This document shows positions 38,048 to 48,295 of a DNA stretch of 64,000 nt, piece by piece. Under the pieces are notes generated by a model that did not search any database, was not told where the DNA came from, and saw only the letters and a program-made list of their open reading frames with translations. The translations under genes and the position numbers were made by a program. Source of the stretch: Sphingomonas sp. CFBP 8760. Its GTDB lineage: Bacteria > Pseudomonadota > Alphaproteobacteria > Sphingomonadales > Sphingomonadaceae. Each line of letters opens with the position of its first letter. The stretch's first letter is position 1. The DNA lies in NCBI RefSeq assembly GCF_014841615.1, contig NZ_JACYUG010000015.1:16362-80361 (forward strand), in the 5' to 3' direction.

Positions 38048-40213
38048 CTACACCCCCGTCGACAGCACCGCCAGCAACAGCAACGCGACGATATTCGTGA
38101 TCTTTATCATGGGGTTGACCGCCGGGCCGGCGGTGTCCTTGTACGGATCGCCCACCGTGTCGCCGGTCACCGCCGCCTTGTGCGCCGCCGATCCCTTGCC
38201 GCCGTGATTGCCGTCCTCGATATATTTCTTGGCATTGTCCCACGCGCCGCCGCCGCTGGTCATCGAAATCGCGACGAACAGCCCCGACACGATCACCCCC
38301 AGCAGCATCGCCCCCAGCGCCGCGAAGCCCGATGCCTGCCCCGCCACCGCGGTGATCACGAAGTACAACACGATCGGGGAGGCGACCGGCAACAGCGACG
38401 GCACGATCATCTCGCGGATCGCGGCGCGCGTCACCAGATCGACGGTGCGGCCGTAATCGGGGCGGCTGGTGCCCGCCATGATGCCGGGATTGTCGCGGAA
38501 CTGCCCGCGCACCTCCTCCACCACCGCGCCCGCCGCGCGGCCGACCGCGGTCATCCCGAACGCCCCGAACAGATAGGGCAGCAGCGCACCCAGCAGCAGC
38601 CCGACGATCACATACGGGTTGGACAGGCTGAAATCGACCGTCACGTCGGGGAAATAGGTCTGCAGATCGGTGGTGTACGCCCCGAACAGCACCAGCGCGG
38701 CGAGCCCGGCCGATCCGATCGCATAGCCCTTGGTCACCGCCTTGGTGGTGTTGCCCACCGCGTCCAGCGCATCGGTGCGCGCCCGCACATCGTCGGGCAG
38801 GCCCGCCATCTCGGCGATGCCGCCCGCATTGTCGGTGACGGGGCCGTAGGCGTCCAGCGCCACCACCATCCCCGCCAGCGCCAGCATCGCGGTGGCGGCG
38901 AAGGCGATGCCGATGATCCCCGCCAGCTGATAGGTGGCGACCACCGCCACCACGATCACCAGCGTCGGCAATGCGGTCGATTCCAGCGAGATCGCCAGCC
39001 CCTGGATCACGTTGGTGCCGTGCCCCGTCTCTGATGCCTTGGCGATCGATCGGACCGGGCGGTAATTGGTGCCGGTGTAATATTCGGTGATCCACACGAT
39101 CAGCCCGGTGACGGCCAGCCCGATCAACATGCACCAGAACAGGTCCATGCCCGTGAAGCGCGCGCCCACCGTCTGCGCCCCCACCGTCAGGTCGTCACCG
39201 CCCGCATCCAGGAAGCCCGCGCCGCCGATCACCGCGTTCATGTCGCCCAATGTCCACTGCGTCGCCCCGTAGATCGCCGGGATCGACAGCAGCGCCGTCG
39301 TCCAGAATCCCTTGTACAGCGCGCCCATGATGCTGCCCCCCTTTCCATTTTTTATGGGGCCCAGCCGCACCGCATAGGTGCCGATGATCGACGTGATGAT
39401 GCACACGCCCCCCACCGCCAGCGGCAGCGTCATCAGCCGCATCAGGTCGGCGGCGTCGGTGCGGATCAGCAGCGCGATCGAGATCATCGTCACGCCCAGC
39501 GTCACCACATAGGTTTCGAACAGGTCGGCGGCCATGCCCGCGCAGTCGCCGACATTGTCGCCGACGTTATCGGCGATCACCGCGGGGTTGCGGGGATCGT
39601 CCTCGGGGATGCCCGCCTCCACCTTGCCGACCAGATCGGCGCCGACATCGGCCGCCTTGGTGAAGATGCCGCCGCCCAGCCGCGCGAAGATCGAGATCAG
39701 GGACGCGCCGAACGCCAGCGCGGTCAGCGCCTCCACGATCACCCGGTCGCCCGGTGCCAGTCCCGATGGCCCGGTCAGATACCAGAAGAAGGATGCGATC
39801 GACAGCAGCCCCAGCCCCGCCACCAGCATCCCCGTCACCGCGCCGGACCGGAACGCGGTGGTCAGGCCGCCCTGCAGCGAGGTCCGCGCCGCCTCCGCCG
39901 TCCGCACGTTGGCGCGTACCGAGATGTTCATCCCGACATAGCCCGCCACGCCCGACAGCATCGCGCCGATCACGAAGCCGATCGTCGAAATCCACCCCAG
40001 CGTCACCGCCAGGATCGCGGCGACCACGCAGCCGACGATCGCGATGGTGGTGTATTGCCGGCCCAGATACGCCTTGGCGCCTTCCTGGATCGCGGCGGCG
40101 ATGTCCTGCATCCGGGCATCGCCCGCGGGCTGGCGCAGGATCTGCGCGCTGGTGAAGATACCGTAGACCACGGCGATGACACCGCAGATCATGGCGAGAT
40201 AGACCGTCGTCAT
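38048..40213 (-). CDS. hppA: Proton-pumping membrane pyrophosphatase, K+-independent type
   Basis: 721-residue H+-translocating pyrophosphatase that couples hydrolysis of cytoplasmic PPi to proton export. The PPi/Mg site is [18 protein letters not shown], with a second acidic cluster [18 protein letters not shown] and a C-terminal site ([18 protein letters not shown]). The diagnostic position in GNTTKA (residue 491) is lysine, which defines the potassium-independent subclass; alanine would give K+ dependence. About 16 membrane segments are expected. The start ATG 40213 is set by AGGAGAAGGAG. It lies 90 bases downstream of thiL in the same direction. Confidence 0.96.
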   Translation of the reverse strand: MTTVYLAMICGVIAVVYGIFTSAQILRQPAGDARMQDIAAAIQEGAKAYLGRQYTTIAIVGCVVAAILAVTLGWISTIGFVIGAMLSGVAGYVGMNISVRANVRTAEAARTSLQGGLTTAFRSGAVTGMLVAGLGLLSIASFFWYLTGPSGLAPGDRVIVEALTALAFGASLISIFARLGGGIFTKAADVGADLVGKVEAGIPEDDPRNPAVIADNVGDNVGDCAGMAADLFETYVVTLGVTMISIALLIRTDAADLMRLMTLPLAVGGVCIITSIIGTYAVRLGPIKNGKGGSIMGALYKGFWTTALLSIPAIYGATQWTLGDMNAVIGGAGFLDAGGDDLTVGAQTVGARFTGMDLFWCMLIGLAVTGLIVWITEYYTGTNYRPVRSIAKASETGHGTNVIQGLAISLESTALPTLVIVVAVVATYQLAGIIGIAFAATAMLALAGMVVALDAYGPVTDNAGGIAEMAGLPDDVRARTDALDAVGNTTKAVTKGYAIGSAGLAALVLFGAYTTDLQTYFPDVTVDFSLSNPYVIVGLLLGALLPYLFGAFGMTAVGRAAGAVVEEVRGQFRDNPGIMAGTSRPDYGRTVDLVTRAAIREMIVPSLLPVASPIVLYFVITAVAGQASGFAALGAMLLGVIVSGLFVAISMTSGGGAWDNAKKYIEDGNHGGKGSAAHKAAVTGDTVGDPYKDTAGPAVNPMIKITNIVALLLLAVLSTGV

Positions 40214-40302
40214 CCGCTGCTCCTTCTCCTGCCCGCGATCCGCCATCGTGGGCGAGTCCGTCGGGATCGCGGAAGGTTATCCCTTTCGAAGGTCTGCGCA
40301 AG

Positions 40303-41223
40303 TCAAACGGCGGCGCCATGTTCCCAGCCGATCCGCGCCGGCAGCGGAACGGGTTCGCCGCCATGATGCAGCGTCAGCCCGGCCCCCGCCGCCAGCGTGC
40401 CGATGCGCGTGACGGGCAGGGCATCGGGCAGGGGCGGCGGCATCCAGTCGGGATCGGCGGCGAACAGCAGTTCGTAATCGTCCCCCGCGGTCGCCGCCGC
40501 CAGCCGGTCGTCGCGGTCCCCGCCCTGCCACCCGACATAGGCCGCCGACAGCGGCACCGCACCCAGATCGACCGTCACCGCCAGCCCGCTGGCCGCCGCG
40601 ATCCGCGCCGCATCGATCAGCAGTCCGTCAGACACGTCCGCCATTGCGTGGACATAGGGCGCGATCACCCGCCCCGCCGCCAGTCGCGGCTGCGGCCGGC
40701 GATACGCATCGCGCAAGGTCGCCGGCCCGTCCGCCCCTTGCGCGATGGCCAGCCCCGCGCCGGCATCGCCGATCGTCCCCGTCACCCACAGCGCATCGCC
40801 CGCCCGTGCCCCGGTGCGGGACGGGGCGGGCGCATCGCGGCCGATCGCGGTGCAGCTCAGCACCCGCGCCGCGCCCGGCGGCAGCGACACGGTGTCGCCC
40901 CCGATCAGCGGCACCGCGAACGCCGCCAGCACCGCGCGCAGCCCGTCGAGGAACCCGCGATCCCAGCCATCCTCCGACAGCGGCACGTTGAGCATCACCC
41001 CCTCGACCGCCGCACCCTTGGCGGCCAGATCGGACAGGTTCACCGCCACCAGTTTCCACGCCACATCGGCGGCGGGATCGGTGGCGAGGAAATGCACCCC
41101 CTCCACCAGCGTATCGGTGGTCAGCACGAAGCCACCGACCACCGCCGCATCGTCCCGCAATCCCCGCGCACCGGGATGCAGGGGCAGGGTACGGAGCGCG
41201 GCCAGGAATTCGGGTTCGTTCAC
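40303..41223 (-). CDS. thiL: Thiamine-monophosphate kinase
   Basis: 306-residue enzyme that phosphorylates thiamine monophosphate to thiamine diphosphate, with a PurM/ThiL-type ATP fold. Motifs are LRDDAAVVGG, TTDTLVEGVHF, AVNLSDLAAKGA, PLIGGDTV and VTGTIGDAGAGL. The GTG start at 41223 (protein beginning MNEPEFLAALR) is preceded by AGGGGGAAG and is preferred to an upstream ATG at 41268. It lies between nusB and hppA. nusB-thiL is a common adjacent pair in proteobacteria. No TPP riboswitch is visible upstream. Confidence 0.94.
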   Translation of the reverse strand: MNEPEFLAALRTLPLHPGARGLRDDAAVVGGFVLTTDTLVEGVHFLATDPAADVAWKLVAVNLSDLAAKGAAVEGVMLNVPLSEDGWDRGFLDGLRAVLAAFAVPLIGGDTVSLPPGAARVLSCTAIGRDAPAPSRTGARAGDALWVTGTIGDAGAGLAIAQGADGPATLRDAYRRPQPRLAAGRVIAPYVHAMADVSDGLLIDAARIAAASGLAVTVDLGAVPLSAAYVGWQGGDRDDRLAAATAGDDYELLFAADPDWMPPPLPDALPVTRIGTLAAGAGLTLHHGGEPVPLPARIGWEHGAAV

Positions 41224-41344
41224 TCGCTTCCCCCTTTCCGCCACCCGCACACGAAAAGCGTCCGCCAACCATCATACGCCCTCCCGGCGGAGGCCGGGGT
41301 GATGGCAAGGCATCTCATGCCGATCGGGGTTCGAACGGCAATGC

Positions 41345-41800
41345 TCAGGAACGCGCCTCCTTGGCGATCGCATCGAGCAACCCGTTCACGAAGCCCGATT
41401 CGCGCTTCTCGTAGAAGGCATGGGCGACATCGACATATTCGCTGATGACCGCGCCGACCGGCACGTCGCCCCGCGCCAGCAGTTCGTAGGTGCCGGCACG
41501 CAGGATCGCCTTCATCGGCTTGTCGAGCCGCACGAGCGTCCAGCCCGTCGCCAGCTTCCCCTCGATCAGCAGGTCGATCTCGCCGGCACGCGCGGTCGCG
41601 CCCTTGACCAGATCGTCGAAGAAATCGACGTCCGCTTCGGCATATTCGACATCCTCGATCGTCGCGCCGATCCGGTGCTGGTGGAATTCATGCAGGAGAG
41701 AGGGGATCGCCGTCCCCTCCATCTCATGCTGATACAGCGCCTGGACGGCGGCAAGACGGGCGGCGGCACGCGCCTTAGTACGGGCAGAGGTACGAGACAT
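41345..41800 (-). CDS. nusB: Transcription antitermination factor NusB
   Basis: 151-residue all-helical protein that binds boxA RNA with NusE for rRNA antitermination. The signature RLAAVQALYQHEMEG is at the N terminus, and AILRAGTYELLARGDVPVGAVISEYVDVAHAF is the conserved C-terminal part. It is followed by thiL 121 bases downstream. That gap holds one half of the CCCGGCGGAGGCCGGGG palindrome seen at 56499. Confidence 0.95.
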   Translation of the reverse strand: MSRTSARTKARAAARLAAVQALYQHEMEGTAIPSLLHEFHQHRIGATIEDVEYAEADVDFFDDLVKGATARAGEIDLLIEGKLATGWTLVRLDKPMKAILRAGTYELLARGDVPVGAVISEYVDVAHAFYEKRESGFVNGLLDAIAKEARS

Positions 41801-41896
41801 GCAGGTGCCTGTAGGCGGATGCGGCGGACGTGTCAGCCCCGGCCGACACCGCTAAAAATGCCGCCGGTCGTCGTCGATGCCGGCCGACGCCATCGG

Positions 41897-43720
41897 CTAT
41901 GCGCCGATCGGCGAAGAAAGGACGGCAGGCCGTGGCCGTGCGGCGGCGGGCACGGCCGGGGAAGCTGAAAGGGAGTGACGGGGGGCGGGGCGTCGCGCCG
42001 TGGTCGGACCGGTGACGAAACGGCCGGCATGCTCGGCAAGCTGCCCGACCTCACCCGCCAGATTACGCGCGGCGGCCGAGGTTTCCTCGACCATCGCGGC
42101 GTTCTGCTGGGTGGACCGGTCCATCGTCCCGATCGCCGCCGAGATCTGGGTGATCGCCGCCGACTGTGCCTGATTGTCCGCCGCCATCGTCGCCAGCAGT
42201 TCGTGGACCTGCGCCACGTCGCCCGAGATGTTGGCGAGTGCCCCGTCGACCTTGGTCACCGCCTCGACCGCGGTGATGATATCGGTTTGTGTCACCGTCA
42301 ACTGGTCACGCGCGCGCTTGGCTTCCTCTTCGGCGCGCATCGCCAGTGCCGACACCAGATCGGCCACCACCGCGAAGCCACGCCCGGCATCCCCCGCCCG
42401 GCCGGCCTCGACTGCGGCATTCATCGCCAGCACCCGCGTCTGGAACGCGATCTTGTCGAGTCCCTCAATCACCGAATCGATACCCTTGGCGCTGTCGGAT
42501 ACCCGGCCCATCGCCTGCACCGCCTCGTCCGCCACCGCACGGCCGCCACCGACCGTGGCGATCGCCTGATCGGCGCGATCGACGGTACGGCCGGCTGCGA
42601 CGGCGGACGCCTTCAGCCGATCGTCGATCTGCGCGATCGATGCCGTTGTCTCCTCCAGTGAGGCGGCATTGCTTTCGGTGCGGCGCGCGAGGTCTTCGGA
42701 GGCCTGCGCGATCTCGCCAGAACCGGTGCGGATCGCGGTCGCGCTGTCCGATACCTTGCCGATCAGGTCACGCAGGTTGGTCAGGGCTGCATTGAAATCA
42801 TGTCGGACGGGTTCGTATTCGGTGGGAAACGCATCGACCAGCTTATGGGTGAGATCGCCGTTGGCGATCGCGCCGATCGCGAGGCGCAGGTCGCCCGTCA
42901 CCTGGCGTACCGTCGCGGCGTCCCGTTCCTCGGCACGGCTGCGCTCGGCCGCATGGGCGCGGAACACCTCGCACGCGCGGGCCATGCGACCGATTTCGTC
43001 CTGCTGCTCCTGATAGGGGATCGCGGTGTCTTCCCGGTTGCAGGCCAGCGCGTCCATCGTGGCGGCCAGATGGTGGATCGGCTGGCTGATGCTGCGGCGC
43101 GATACGATGAAGGTGAACAGCCACACCCCGGCCACCGCCACACCGATCAGGATCGACACGATCTGCGCGATCCGGTTGGCTTCCTCCGCATGGCGCGTCA
43201 CCTGACCGGCGATCTTCAGCTGTTCGTCGACCAGTTCGCCGATCGCGGCGGAAACCGGATCGATCGAGGGATAGAGTCGGTCGACGACGAACGTGTCCAG
43301 CCCGGCCCGGTCGGTCTGGCGCAGGATGCGCTGCAACCTGTCGAGGTCCGCATCGGCCACCGCCATCGTCCGTCGGGCCGTTTCCTTCAGCCGTTCTTCA
43401 CGGCCGGTGATCGACGTCGCCGTATAGCTGCGCCAATGGGTATCGATCCGGGCGCGGCCCTCCGCGACCGACCGGCCGGCCTCCGCCCAGGTCATGCCGC
43501 CGTTGCGGGCCTTGTGCGATGCGTCGACGATCGTCACGGCATAGGCATCGGCGATGATCTTCAGGTCGCGCATCGGCTCGATGCGATCCACCAGCAGCGT
43601 CTGGAACGCTGCCTGATTGCGGACCAGCCCGACCTGCAACATGGCCAGCATCGCCACGAACGCCACCGCAAACAGGCTCAGGCAAAGGAGCAGTTTTGCT
43701 CTGATGGTATAACGCGACAT
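41897..43720 (-). CDS. Methyl-accepting chemotaxis protein
   Basis: 607-residue receptor. TM1 is at about 8-30, a four-helix-bundle periplasmic sensor at about 31-182 and TM2 at about 185-206. HAMP ([20 protein letters not shown]) and a long cytoplasmic signalling coiled coil to about residue 570 follow, then a Pro/Arg-rich tail without a CheR/CheB pentapeptide. The hairpin tip reads [33 protein letters not shown]. The usual tip is QTNLLALNAAVEAARAGE with VADEV, so residues at the CheA/CheW contact surface differ. No che or flagellar gene is adjacent. The ligand is unknown. Confidence 0.93.
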   Translation of the reverse strand: MSRYTIRAKLLLCLSLFAVAFVAMLAMLQVGLVRNQAAFQTLLVDRIEPMRDLKIIADAYAVTIVDASHKARNGGMTWAEAGRSVAEGRARIDTHWRSYTATSITGREERLKETARRTMAVADADLDRLQRILRQTDRAGLDTFVVDRLYPSIDPVSAAIGELVDEQLKIAGQVTRHAEEANRIAQIVSILIGVAVAGVWLFTFIVSRRSISQPIHHLAATMDALACNREDTAIPYQEQQDEIGRMARACEVFRAHAAERSRAEERDAATVRQVTGDLRLAIGAIANGDLTHKLVDAFPTEYEPVRHDFNAALTNLRDLIGKVSDSATAIRTGSGEIAQASEDLARRTESNAASLEETTASIAQIDDRLKASAVAAGRTVDRADQAIATVGGGRAVADEAVQAMGRVSDSAKGIDSVIEGLDKIAFQTRVLAMNAAVEAGRAGDAGRGFAVVADLVSALAMRAEEEAKRARDQLTVTQTDIITAVEAVTKVDGALANISGDVAQVHELLATMAADNQAQSAAITQISAAIGTMDRSTQQNAAMVEETSAAARNLAGEVGQLAEHAGRFVTGPTTARRPAPRHSLSASPAVPAAARPRPAVLSSPIGA

Positions 43721-43857
43721 CGATCCCCCGGGCAGTCCTTGGATCGATCCATTATAGGTGGGTTAGCCACCATTTGTTCGGGTTCAAACCACATCGGCTG
43801 TTTTGGTGGAATTGCCGCCTCGTCATCTGCGGTAGTGATCGACAGGCGCGGTGATCC

Positions 43858-45153
43858 CTACCGGTTCAGTCGCAACCGCAACGCTACCGATCGCGCGTGC
43901 GCCGGCAGGCCCTCCGCTTCCGCCAGCGCCACCGTTGCCGGACCCAGTTCGGCGAGCGCGGTTTCATCCAGGCCCAGGAAGCTGGTGCGCTTCATGAAGT
44001 CCAGCACTGACAGGCCGCTGGCGAAGCGGGCGCGGCGGCCGGTGGGGAGGACGTGGTTGGGGCCGGCGACGTAATCGCCGATCGCCTCGGGCGTGTGGCG
44101 GCCGAGGAACACGCTGCCGGCATGGCGCACCCGGTCGAACAGCGCCTGCGGCTCGTCCACCGCCAGTTGCAGGTGTTCGGGGGCGAGGCGGTCGACCAGC
44201 GGCATTGCCGCCGCCAGGGTCGGCACGACGACGATCGCGCCGTTCGCTTCCCACGCGATCCGCGCCACCGCGCCGGTCGCCAGCGTATCCAGTTGCCGTT
44301 CCACCGCGGCGGCGACCGCATCGGCATAGGCGCCGTCGTCGGTGAACAGGATCGACTGCGTCGTCACGTCGTGCTCGGCTTGGCTGAGCAGGTCGGCGGC
44401 GGTCCATTCCGGGTCGTTCAGCGCATCGGCGACGACCACGATCTCCGATGGCCCCGCCACCATGTCGATGCCGACGACGCCGTAAAGCTGGCGCTTGGCC
44501 TCCGCCACCCACGCGTTGCCGGGGCCGGTGACGACATCGACGGGCGCGATGTCACCCGCGCCATAGGCCAGCGCGGCGATCCCCTGCGCGCCGCCGATCC
44601 GCCATATCTCGTCGATCCCCGCCAGATGCGCGGCGGCGAGGACCAGATGATTGATCTGCCCGTCCGGCGTCGGCGTCACCATCGCCAGCCGGCCGACGCC
44701 CGCCACTTTGGCCGGGATCGCGTTCATCAGCAGCGACGAGGGATAGGCGGCGCGTCCGCCCGGCACGTACAGCCCCGCCGCGTCCACCGGCCGCCACCGC
44801 GCGCCGAGGCGGACCCCGGCCGCGTCGACATAATCGGTGTCGGCGGGCTTCTGTCGCTCGTGATAGGCGCGGATGCGGGTGGCGGCGAGATCGAGCGCGC
44901 GGGCCAGACCGGGTTCCAGCGCCGTATAGGCGGCGGCACATTCGGCGGGATCGACCCGCCAGCCGGTGGTGTCGAGATCGTGGCGGTCGAGCCGCAGCGT
45001 CAGGTCGCGCACCGCCGCCGCCCCGCGCGTGCGCACATCGGCGACGATCGCGGCGACATCGCGCGCGACATCGGTGGAGGATTCGCGGCGATCCTCGACC
45101 AACGCAGTGAAGGCGTCGGCGAAGCCCGGCGCGGCGGCGTCGAGGCGGATCAT
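43858..45153 (-). CDS. hisD: Histidinol dehydrogenase
   Basis: 431-residue zinc enzyme that catalyses the last two steps of histidine synthesis, L-histidinol to histidine with 2 NAD+. Signatures are [49 protein letters not shown] (zinc/catalytic histidine region) and GNAWVAEA. The start ATG at 45153 overlaps the hisG stop by ATGA, so the two are translationally coupled. Longer upstream open frames in this phase run through hisG and are not used. Confidence 0.96.
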   Translation of the reverse strand: MIRLDAAAPGFADAFTALVEDRRESSTDVARDVAAIVADVRTRGAAAVRDLTLRLDRHDLDTTGWRVDPAECAAAYTALEPGLARALDLAATRIRAYHERQKPADTDYVDAAGVRLGARWRPVDAAGLYVPGGRAAYPSSLLMNAIPAKVAGVGRLAMVTPTPDGQINHLVLAAAHLAGIDEIWRIGGAQGIAALAYGAGDIAPVDVVTGPGNAWVAEAKRQLYGVVGIDMVAGPSEIVVVADALNDPEWTAADLLSQAEHDVTTQSILFTDDGAYADAVAAAVERQLDTLATGAVARIAWEANGAIVVVPTLAAAMPLVDRLAPEHLQLAVDEPQALFDRVRHAGSVFLGRHTPEAIGDYVAGPNHVLPTGRRARFASGLSVLDFMKRTSFLGLDETALAELGPATVALAEAEGLPAHARSVALRLRLNR

Positions 45154-45827
45154 GCCGCCACCTGCTTGTCCGAGACGATGCGGCGGAACGCCTCGACCAG
45201 CGGCACCACGTCGCCGCGCGTCTTCATGGCGGCGCGGTTCACGACCAGGCGACTGGTCACGTCCATGATCCGCTCCACCTCGACCAGCCCGTTCTCCTTC
45301 AGCGTGCGGCCCGACGAGACGAGGTCGACGATGCGGGGCGCGAGGCCGAGGGTGGGCGCCAGTTCCATCGCGCCGTTCAGCTTGACGCATTCCGCCTGTA
45401 CGCCGCGCCGCGCGAAATGGCTTTGGGTGACGTGCGGATATTTGGTCGCGACGCGGACATGGCTCCACCCGCGCGGATCGTCCCGCGCCGCCAGCGCGAC
45501 CGGTTCGGCCACCGACAGACGGCAGTGCCCGATGCCGAGATCGACCGGCGCGTACAGTTCGGAATAGGCGAATTCCGCCAGCACATCGGACCCGACGATG
45601 CCCAGTTGCGCGGCGCCGTGCGCGACGAAGGTGGCGACGTCGAACGCGCGGACGCGGATCAGCTCGATCGCCGGATCGTCGGTGGCGAAGCGCAGCGCGC
45701 GGCTGTCCTCGTCCGAAAACGCGGCTTCCGGATGGATGCCGGCGGCGGCCAGCAGCGGCAGCGCCTCGGACAGGATGCGCCCCTTGGGCACGGCGATGAT
45801 GAGCGGGCGGGGCACGGTATCGGACAC
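45150..45827 (-). CDS. hisG: ATP phosphoribosyltransferase, short form
   Basis: 225-residue catalytic subunit for the first step of histidine synthesis (ATP + PRPP). It is the short form, which lacks the C-terminal regulatory domain and therefore needs a HisZ partner, not seen in this window. [25 protein letters not shown] and the PRPP loop [16 protein letters not shown] are diagnostic. A GTG at 45827 preceded by AAGG is chosen; a TTG at 45863 would extend the N terminus by 12 residues. It is first of the hisG-hisD pair. Confidence 0.95.
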   Translation of the reverse strand: MSDTVPRPLIIAVPKGRILSEALPLLAAAGIHPEAAFSDEDSRALRFATDDPAIELIRVRAFDVATFVAHGAAQLGIVGSDVLAEFAYSELYAPVDLGIGHCRLSVAEPVALAARDDPRGWSHVRVATKYPHVTQSHFARRGVQAECVKLNGAMELAPTLGLAPRIVDLVSSGRTLKENGLVEVERIMDVTSRLVVNRAAMKTRGDVVPLVEAFRRIVSDKQVAA

Positions 45828-45891
45828 GAGGGGGGCCTTATCGGGACGGGCAGGGGGGCGCAATGTCGCGCCGTGTTGATGTTCCGTTAAC

Positions 45892-45905
45892 GTTCCACGT
45901 GGAAC
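45892..45905. promoter_or_regulatory. parS-like ParB binding site
   Basis: GTTCCACGTGGAAC is a perfect 14-bp palindrome that matches the core of the bacterial parS consensus TGTTNCACGTGNAACA at every core position; only the outermost T and A are replaced by C. It lies in the short gap between the hydrolase stop codon (45909) and hisG. It is not part of any gene. Confidence 0.65.
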
Positions 45906-45908
45906 CGC

Positions 45909-46787
45909 TCAGATATTCCATCGCCGCATCGCCGCCAGCACCGCCGCCGGATTTTGCCAGGGTACGAAATGACCGGCATCGACGCGTTCGATCGTCAGGT
46001 CGGGCACCAGCGCGTCCAACCCCTCCAGTTGCATCGGCAGCAGTGCCTTGTCCTGCGTGCCCCATACCACCAGCGTCGGTTGCGTCACCGGCGGGAAGGC
46101 GGCGTCGAGAAAGGCGGGGCGGGGCGGCTCTTCCCCCGGCGCGGGAACGATGATCTGCGAGGCGCGGTACCAGTTGAGCATCGCGGTCATCGCGCCGGGC
46201 TGGCTCCATTCGTCCAGATACGCCGCCTTGTCCGCCCCGCCGATCGCGCCGGTGATGTGCTGCGCGAAGCTGGTCGCGAAGAAGCGTTCCAGCCCGGCGC
46301 CGACCAGCCCCTTGTCCAGCCCGGTGTCGCGGAACCGGGTGATGTACTGGCTGGCGGCACGCTGCGCCGGATCGTCGAACAGCGACCGCTGGAAGACCAG
46401 CGGATGCGGCGCGTTGACGATCACCAGCCGCCCGATCCGGTCGGGATGGCCGAGCGCCGCCATCCACGCCACCGCGCCGCCCCAGTCGTGCCCGACCAGC
46501 GTGAAGCGGCCGATCCTCAGTGCATCCGCCAGTGCCAGCAGATCGGCGACGATCCGGTCGGGGGCGTAATCTTCGACCCGCGGCGGCTTGGACGAACGGG
46601 CATAGCCGCGCTGGTCGGGTGCCACGACGCGGTGGTCGCGCGCCAGATCGGGGACGATGTCCCGCCATGTCCGATGCGATTCGGGAAAGCCGTGAAGCAG
46701 GATCACCACCGGCGCATCCTCCGGTCCGGCAAGCTGCACGTCGAGTTCGACCCCGGTCGACAGGGCGATACGCGTGAGATCGGTCAT
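45909..46787 (-). CDS. Alpha/beta hydrolase, epoxide hydrolase-like
   Basis: 292-residue soluble hydrolase. The oxyanion motif is HGFPESHRTW and the nucleophile elbow is GHDWGG with aspartate rather than serine. The charge-relay acid is near TQDKAL and the histidine is in DAGHFVPWQNP. Asp at the elbow with HGFPES points to epoxide hydrolase or fluoroacetate dehalogenase-type chemistry rather than an esterase. The start codon overlaps the NUDIX stop (ATGA), so it is the last gene of a coupled bolA-GST-NUDIX-hydrolase run. Confidence 0.9.
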   Translation of the reverse strand: MTDLTRIALSTGVELDVQLAGPEDAPVVILLHGFPESHRTWRDIVPDLARDHRVVAPDQRGYARSSKPPRVEDYAPDRIVADLLALADALRIGRFTLVGHDWGGAVAWMAALGHPDRIGRLVIVNAPHPLVFQRSLFDDPAQRAASQYITRFRDTGLDKGLVGAGLERFFATSFAQHITGAIGGADKAAYLDEWSQPGAMTAMLNWYRASQIIVPAPGEEPPRPAFLDAAFPPVTQPTLVVWGTQDKALLPMQLEGLDALVPDLTIERVDAGHFVPWQNPAAVLAAMRRWNI

Positions 46788-47242
46788 GCGGGTCTCTCCA
46801 AGGGGTCGGTGGCGGCAAGCAGGTCGAGCAGGTCGACCGGAAAGACCGGTTCGGGATGCGCCGCCACCTCGGCACGGGTGAACCAGCGCCACTGCGTCAT
46901 GACCCGGCGTTCCAGCGGCGTGTGACCGGTGGTGACGACCTCGTGCGCGTCGACATCGACGCGGAAGTAACGCTCGTCGGCATCGACATCCACGCCCTCC
47001 AGCGTCAGGAACGCGACCTGGCGGCGCGCGACCTCCGGCCCGCAGTCGCGCGACAGCCCGACCTCCTCCGCCAGTTCGCGCCGCGCCGCCTGTGCATAGG
47101 TTTCGCCGGGATCGACCGCGCCGCCCGGCGTCACCCAGAAGGGCGGGCGATCGGCGGGGTCGAACCGGAACAGCAGCACACGCCCCCGCCCGTCGACCAG
47201 CAGGATGCGCGCGGCGGGGCGGGAACGGCGGGGCACGGTCAT
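46784..47242 (-). CDS. NUDIX hydrolase
   Basis: 152-residue pyrophosphohydrolase acting on a nucleoside diphosphate linked to another group. The NUDIX box is complete: GGAVDPGETYAQAARRELAEE then VGL. It begins with an Arg-rich stretch and ARILLVDGRGRVLLFRF. Its start overlaps the GST stop (ATGA) and its stop overlaps the epoxide hydrolase start (ATGA). Substrate specificity cannot be predicted; the set of neighbours suggests detoxification or housecleaning. Confidence 0.92.
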   Translation of the reverse strand: MTVPRRSRPAARILLVDGRGRVLLFRFDPADRPPFWVTPGGAVDPGETYAQAARRELAEEVGLSRDCGPEVARRQVAFLTLEGVDVDADERYFRVDVDAHEVVTTGHTPLERRVMTQWRWFTRAEVAAHPEPVFPVDLLDLLAATDPLERPA

Positions 47243-47946
47243 GCGGCGTCCAGTTCCGGGTAGTGGCGGAAGATGCCGTCCTCGTTGAAGGGCAGGCGAC
47301 GATCGCTTTTCAGATAGGCGCGGACGCCGGGCAGCGCGGCGACCGCGTCATGCAGGCGGACGATGGCGGGATAATCCGGCTCCAGCGTCGCCATGCGCTG
47401 CGGGAACATGTAGCGCAGGCCCGCGACCAGCTGGAACAGCGAGGTGTCGGCATAGGTCCAGTGATGGTCGATCAGCCAGTCGCCGGGCGTGTCGCGGATC
47501 GCGGCCTCGAACCAGTCGAGAAACTTGGGCAGCCGTTCGTCCCGGAACTGCGTGGCGGCGCGGATCGCCTCGGCCTGCTGGTCCTCGTAATAATCGCCGG
47601 TCGCGATCGGGTGATGGACGGCGTGGACCTCCGCGACGATATCGGTGACGGTGAGCTGGATCTGGTTCAGCCACAACCGGTCGCGCATCCCGGACGGGAC
47701 GATGCCGTGCCGTTCCCCTAGGAACATCAGGATGTTCGGCACCTGTGCGACGACCAGCCCCTCGCTGGCCAGATAGGGCGCGGCGAAGGGGGTGCGCCCC
47801 CGCCGTGCCGCCATGTCGGCGACCAGTGCCTCCGCGCCCAGCCGGCGCGCGCAATCGTCATAGTCGAGGCCCATCGCCTCCATCGCCAGCCGCACGAATT
47901 CGCCCCGGCCCGGGATGTCCGGCCAGTACCATAGCTCATACGCCAT
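47239..47946 (-). CDS. Glutathione S-transferase family protein
   Basis: 235-residue protein with an N-terminal thioredoxin-fold domain (YELWYWPDIPGRGEFVRLAMEAMGLDY) resembling Mu/Sigma-type GSTs with a Tyr near position 7. The C-terminal helical domain contains DWLIDHHWTYADTSLFQLVAGLR, the conserved Asp of the N-capping box. The start ATG at 47946 has GGAGGGG upstream; longer in-frame starts are rejected. It lies 28 bases after bolA and overlaps the NUDIX gene. Confidence 0.9.
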   Translation of the reverse strand: MAYELWYWPDIPGRGEFVRLAMEAMGLDYDDCARRLGAEALVADMAARRGRTPFAAPYLASEGLVVAQVPNILMFLGERHGIVPSGMRDRLWLNQIQLTVTDIVAEVHAVHHPIATGDYYEDQQAEAIRAATQFRDERLPKFLDWFEAAIRDTPGDWLIDHHWTYADTSLFQLVAGLRYMFPQRMATLEPDYPAIVRLHDAVAALPGVRAYLKSDRRLPFNEDGIFRHYPELDAA

Positions 47947-47974
47947 TTCCGGCCCCTCCCTGTTCAGCGTTCTG

Positions 47975-48259
47975 TCATCCATCCGGCGCGCTGGCGCGGA
48001 TCGCCAGCGCATGGATGCGGGTAGCCAACAGATCGGCGAGCGCATTGTTCACCAGCCGTTGCCGCGCGACGCGATTGAGCCCCGCAAAGGCGGTGCTTTC
48101 GACCGTCACGCTGAAATGCGTCTCGCCGGTGCCGTCGTCGCCCAGATGGCCGCGGTGCTGCGCGCTGTCGTTCGAGACGGCGAGGTGGGTCGGGGCGAGC
48201 GCGGCGCGCAGCCGATCGGCGATGATCCGGTCGAGCGGTTCGGTGGCAGTGCTGGTCAT
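47975..48259 (-). CDS. BolA family protein
   Basis: 94-residue BolA-like protein that partners with monothiol glutaredoxins in [2Fe-2S] cluster handling. The characteristic helix-strand region is ETHFSVTVESTAFAGLNRVARQR followed by LVNNALADLL, with HRGH upstream as the possible cluster-ligand histidine region. It is the first gene of the bolA-GST-NUDIX-hydrolase run and divergent from the J-domain gene, 36 bases apart, so the two share a very short promoter region. Confidence 0.92.
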   Translation of the reverse strand: MTSTATEPLDRIIADRLRAALAPTHLAVSNDSAQHRGHLGDDGTGETHFSVTVESTAFAGLNRVARQRLVNNALADLLATRIHALAIRASAPDG

Positions 48260-48295
48260 CGCCCCTATATAGCCGGTTTTGGCGCAGGGAGCGAC

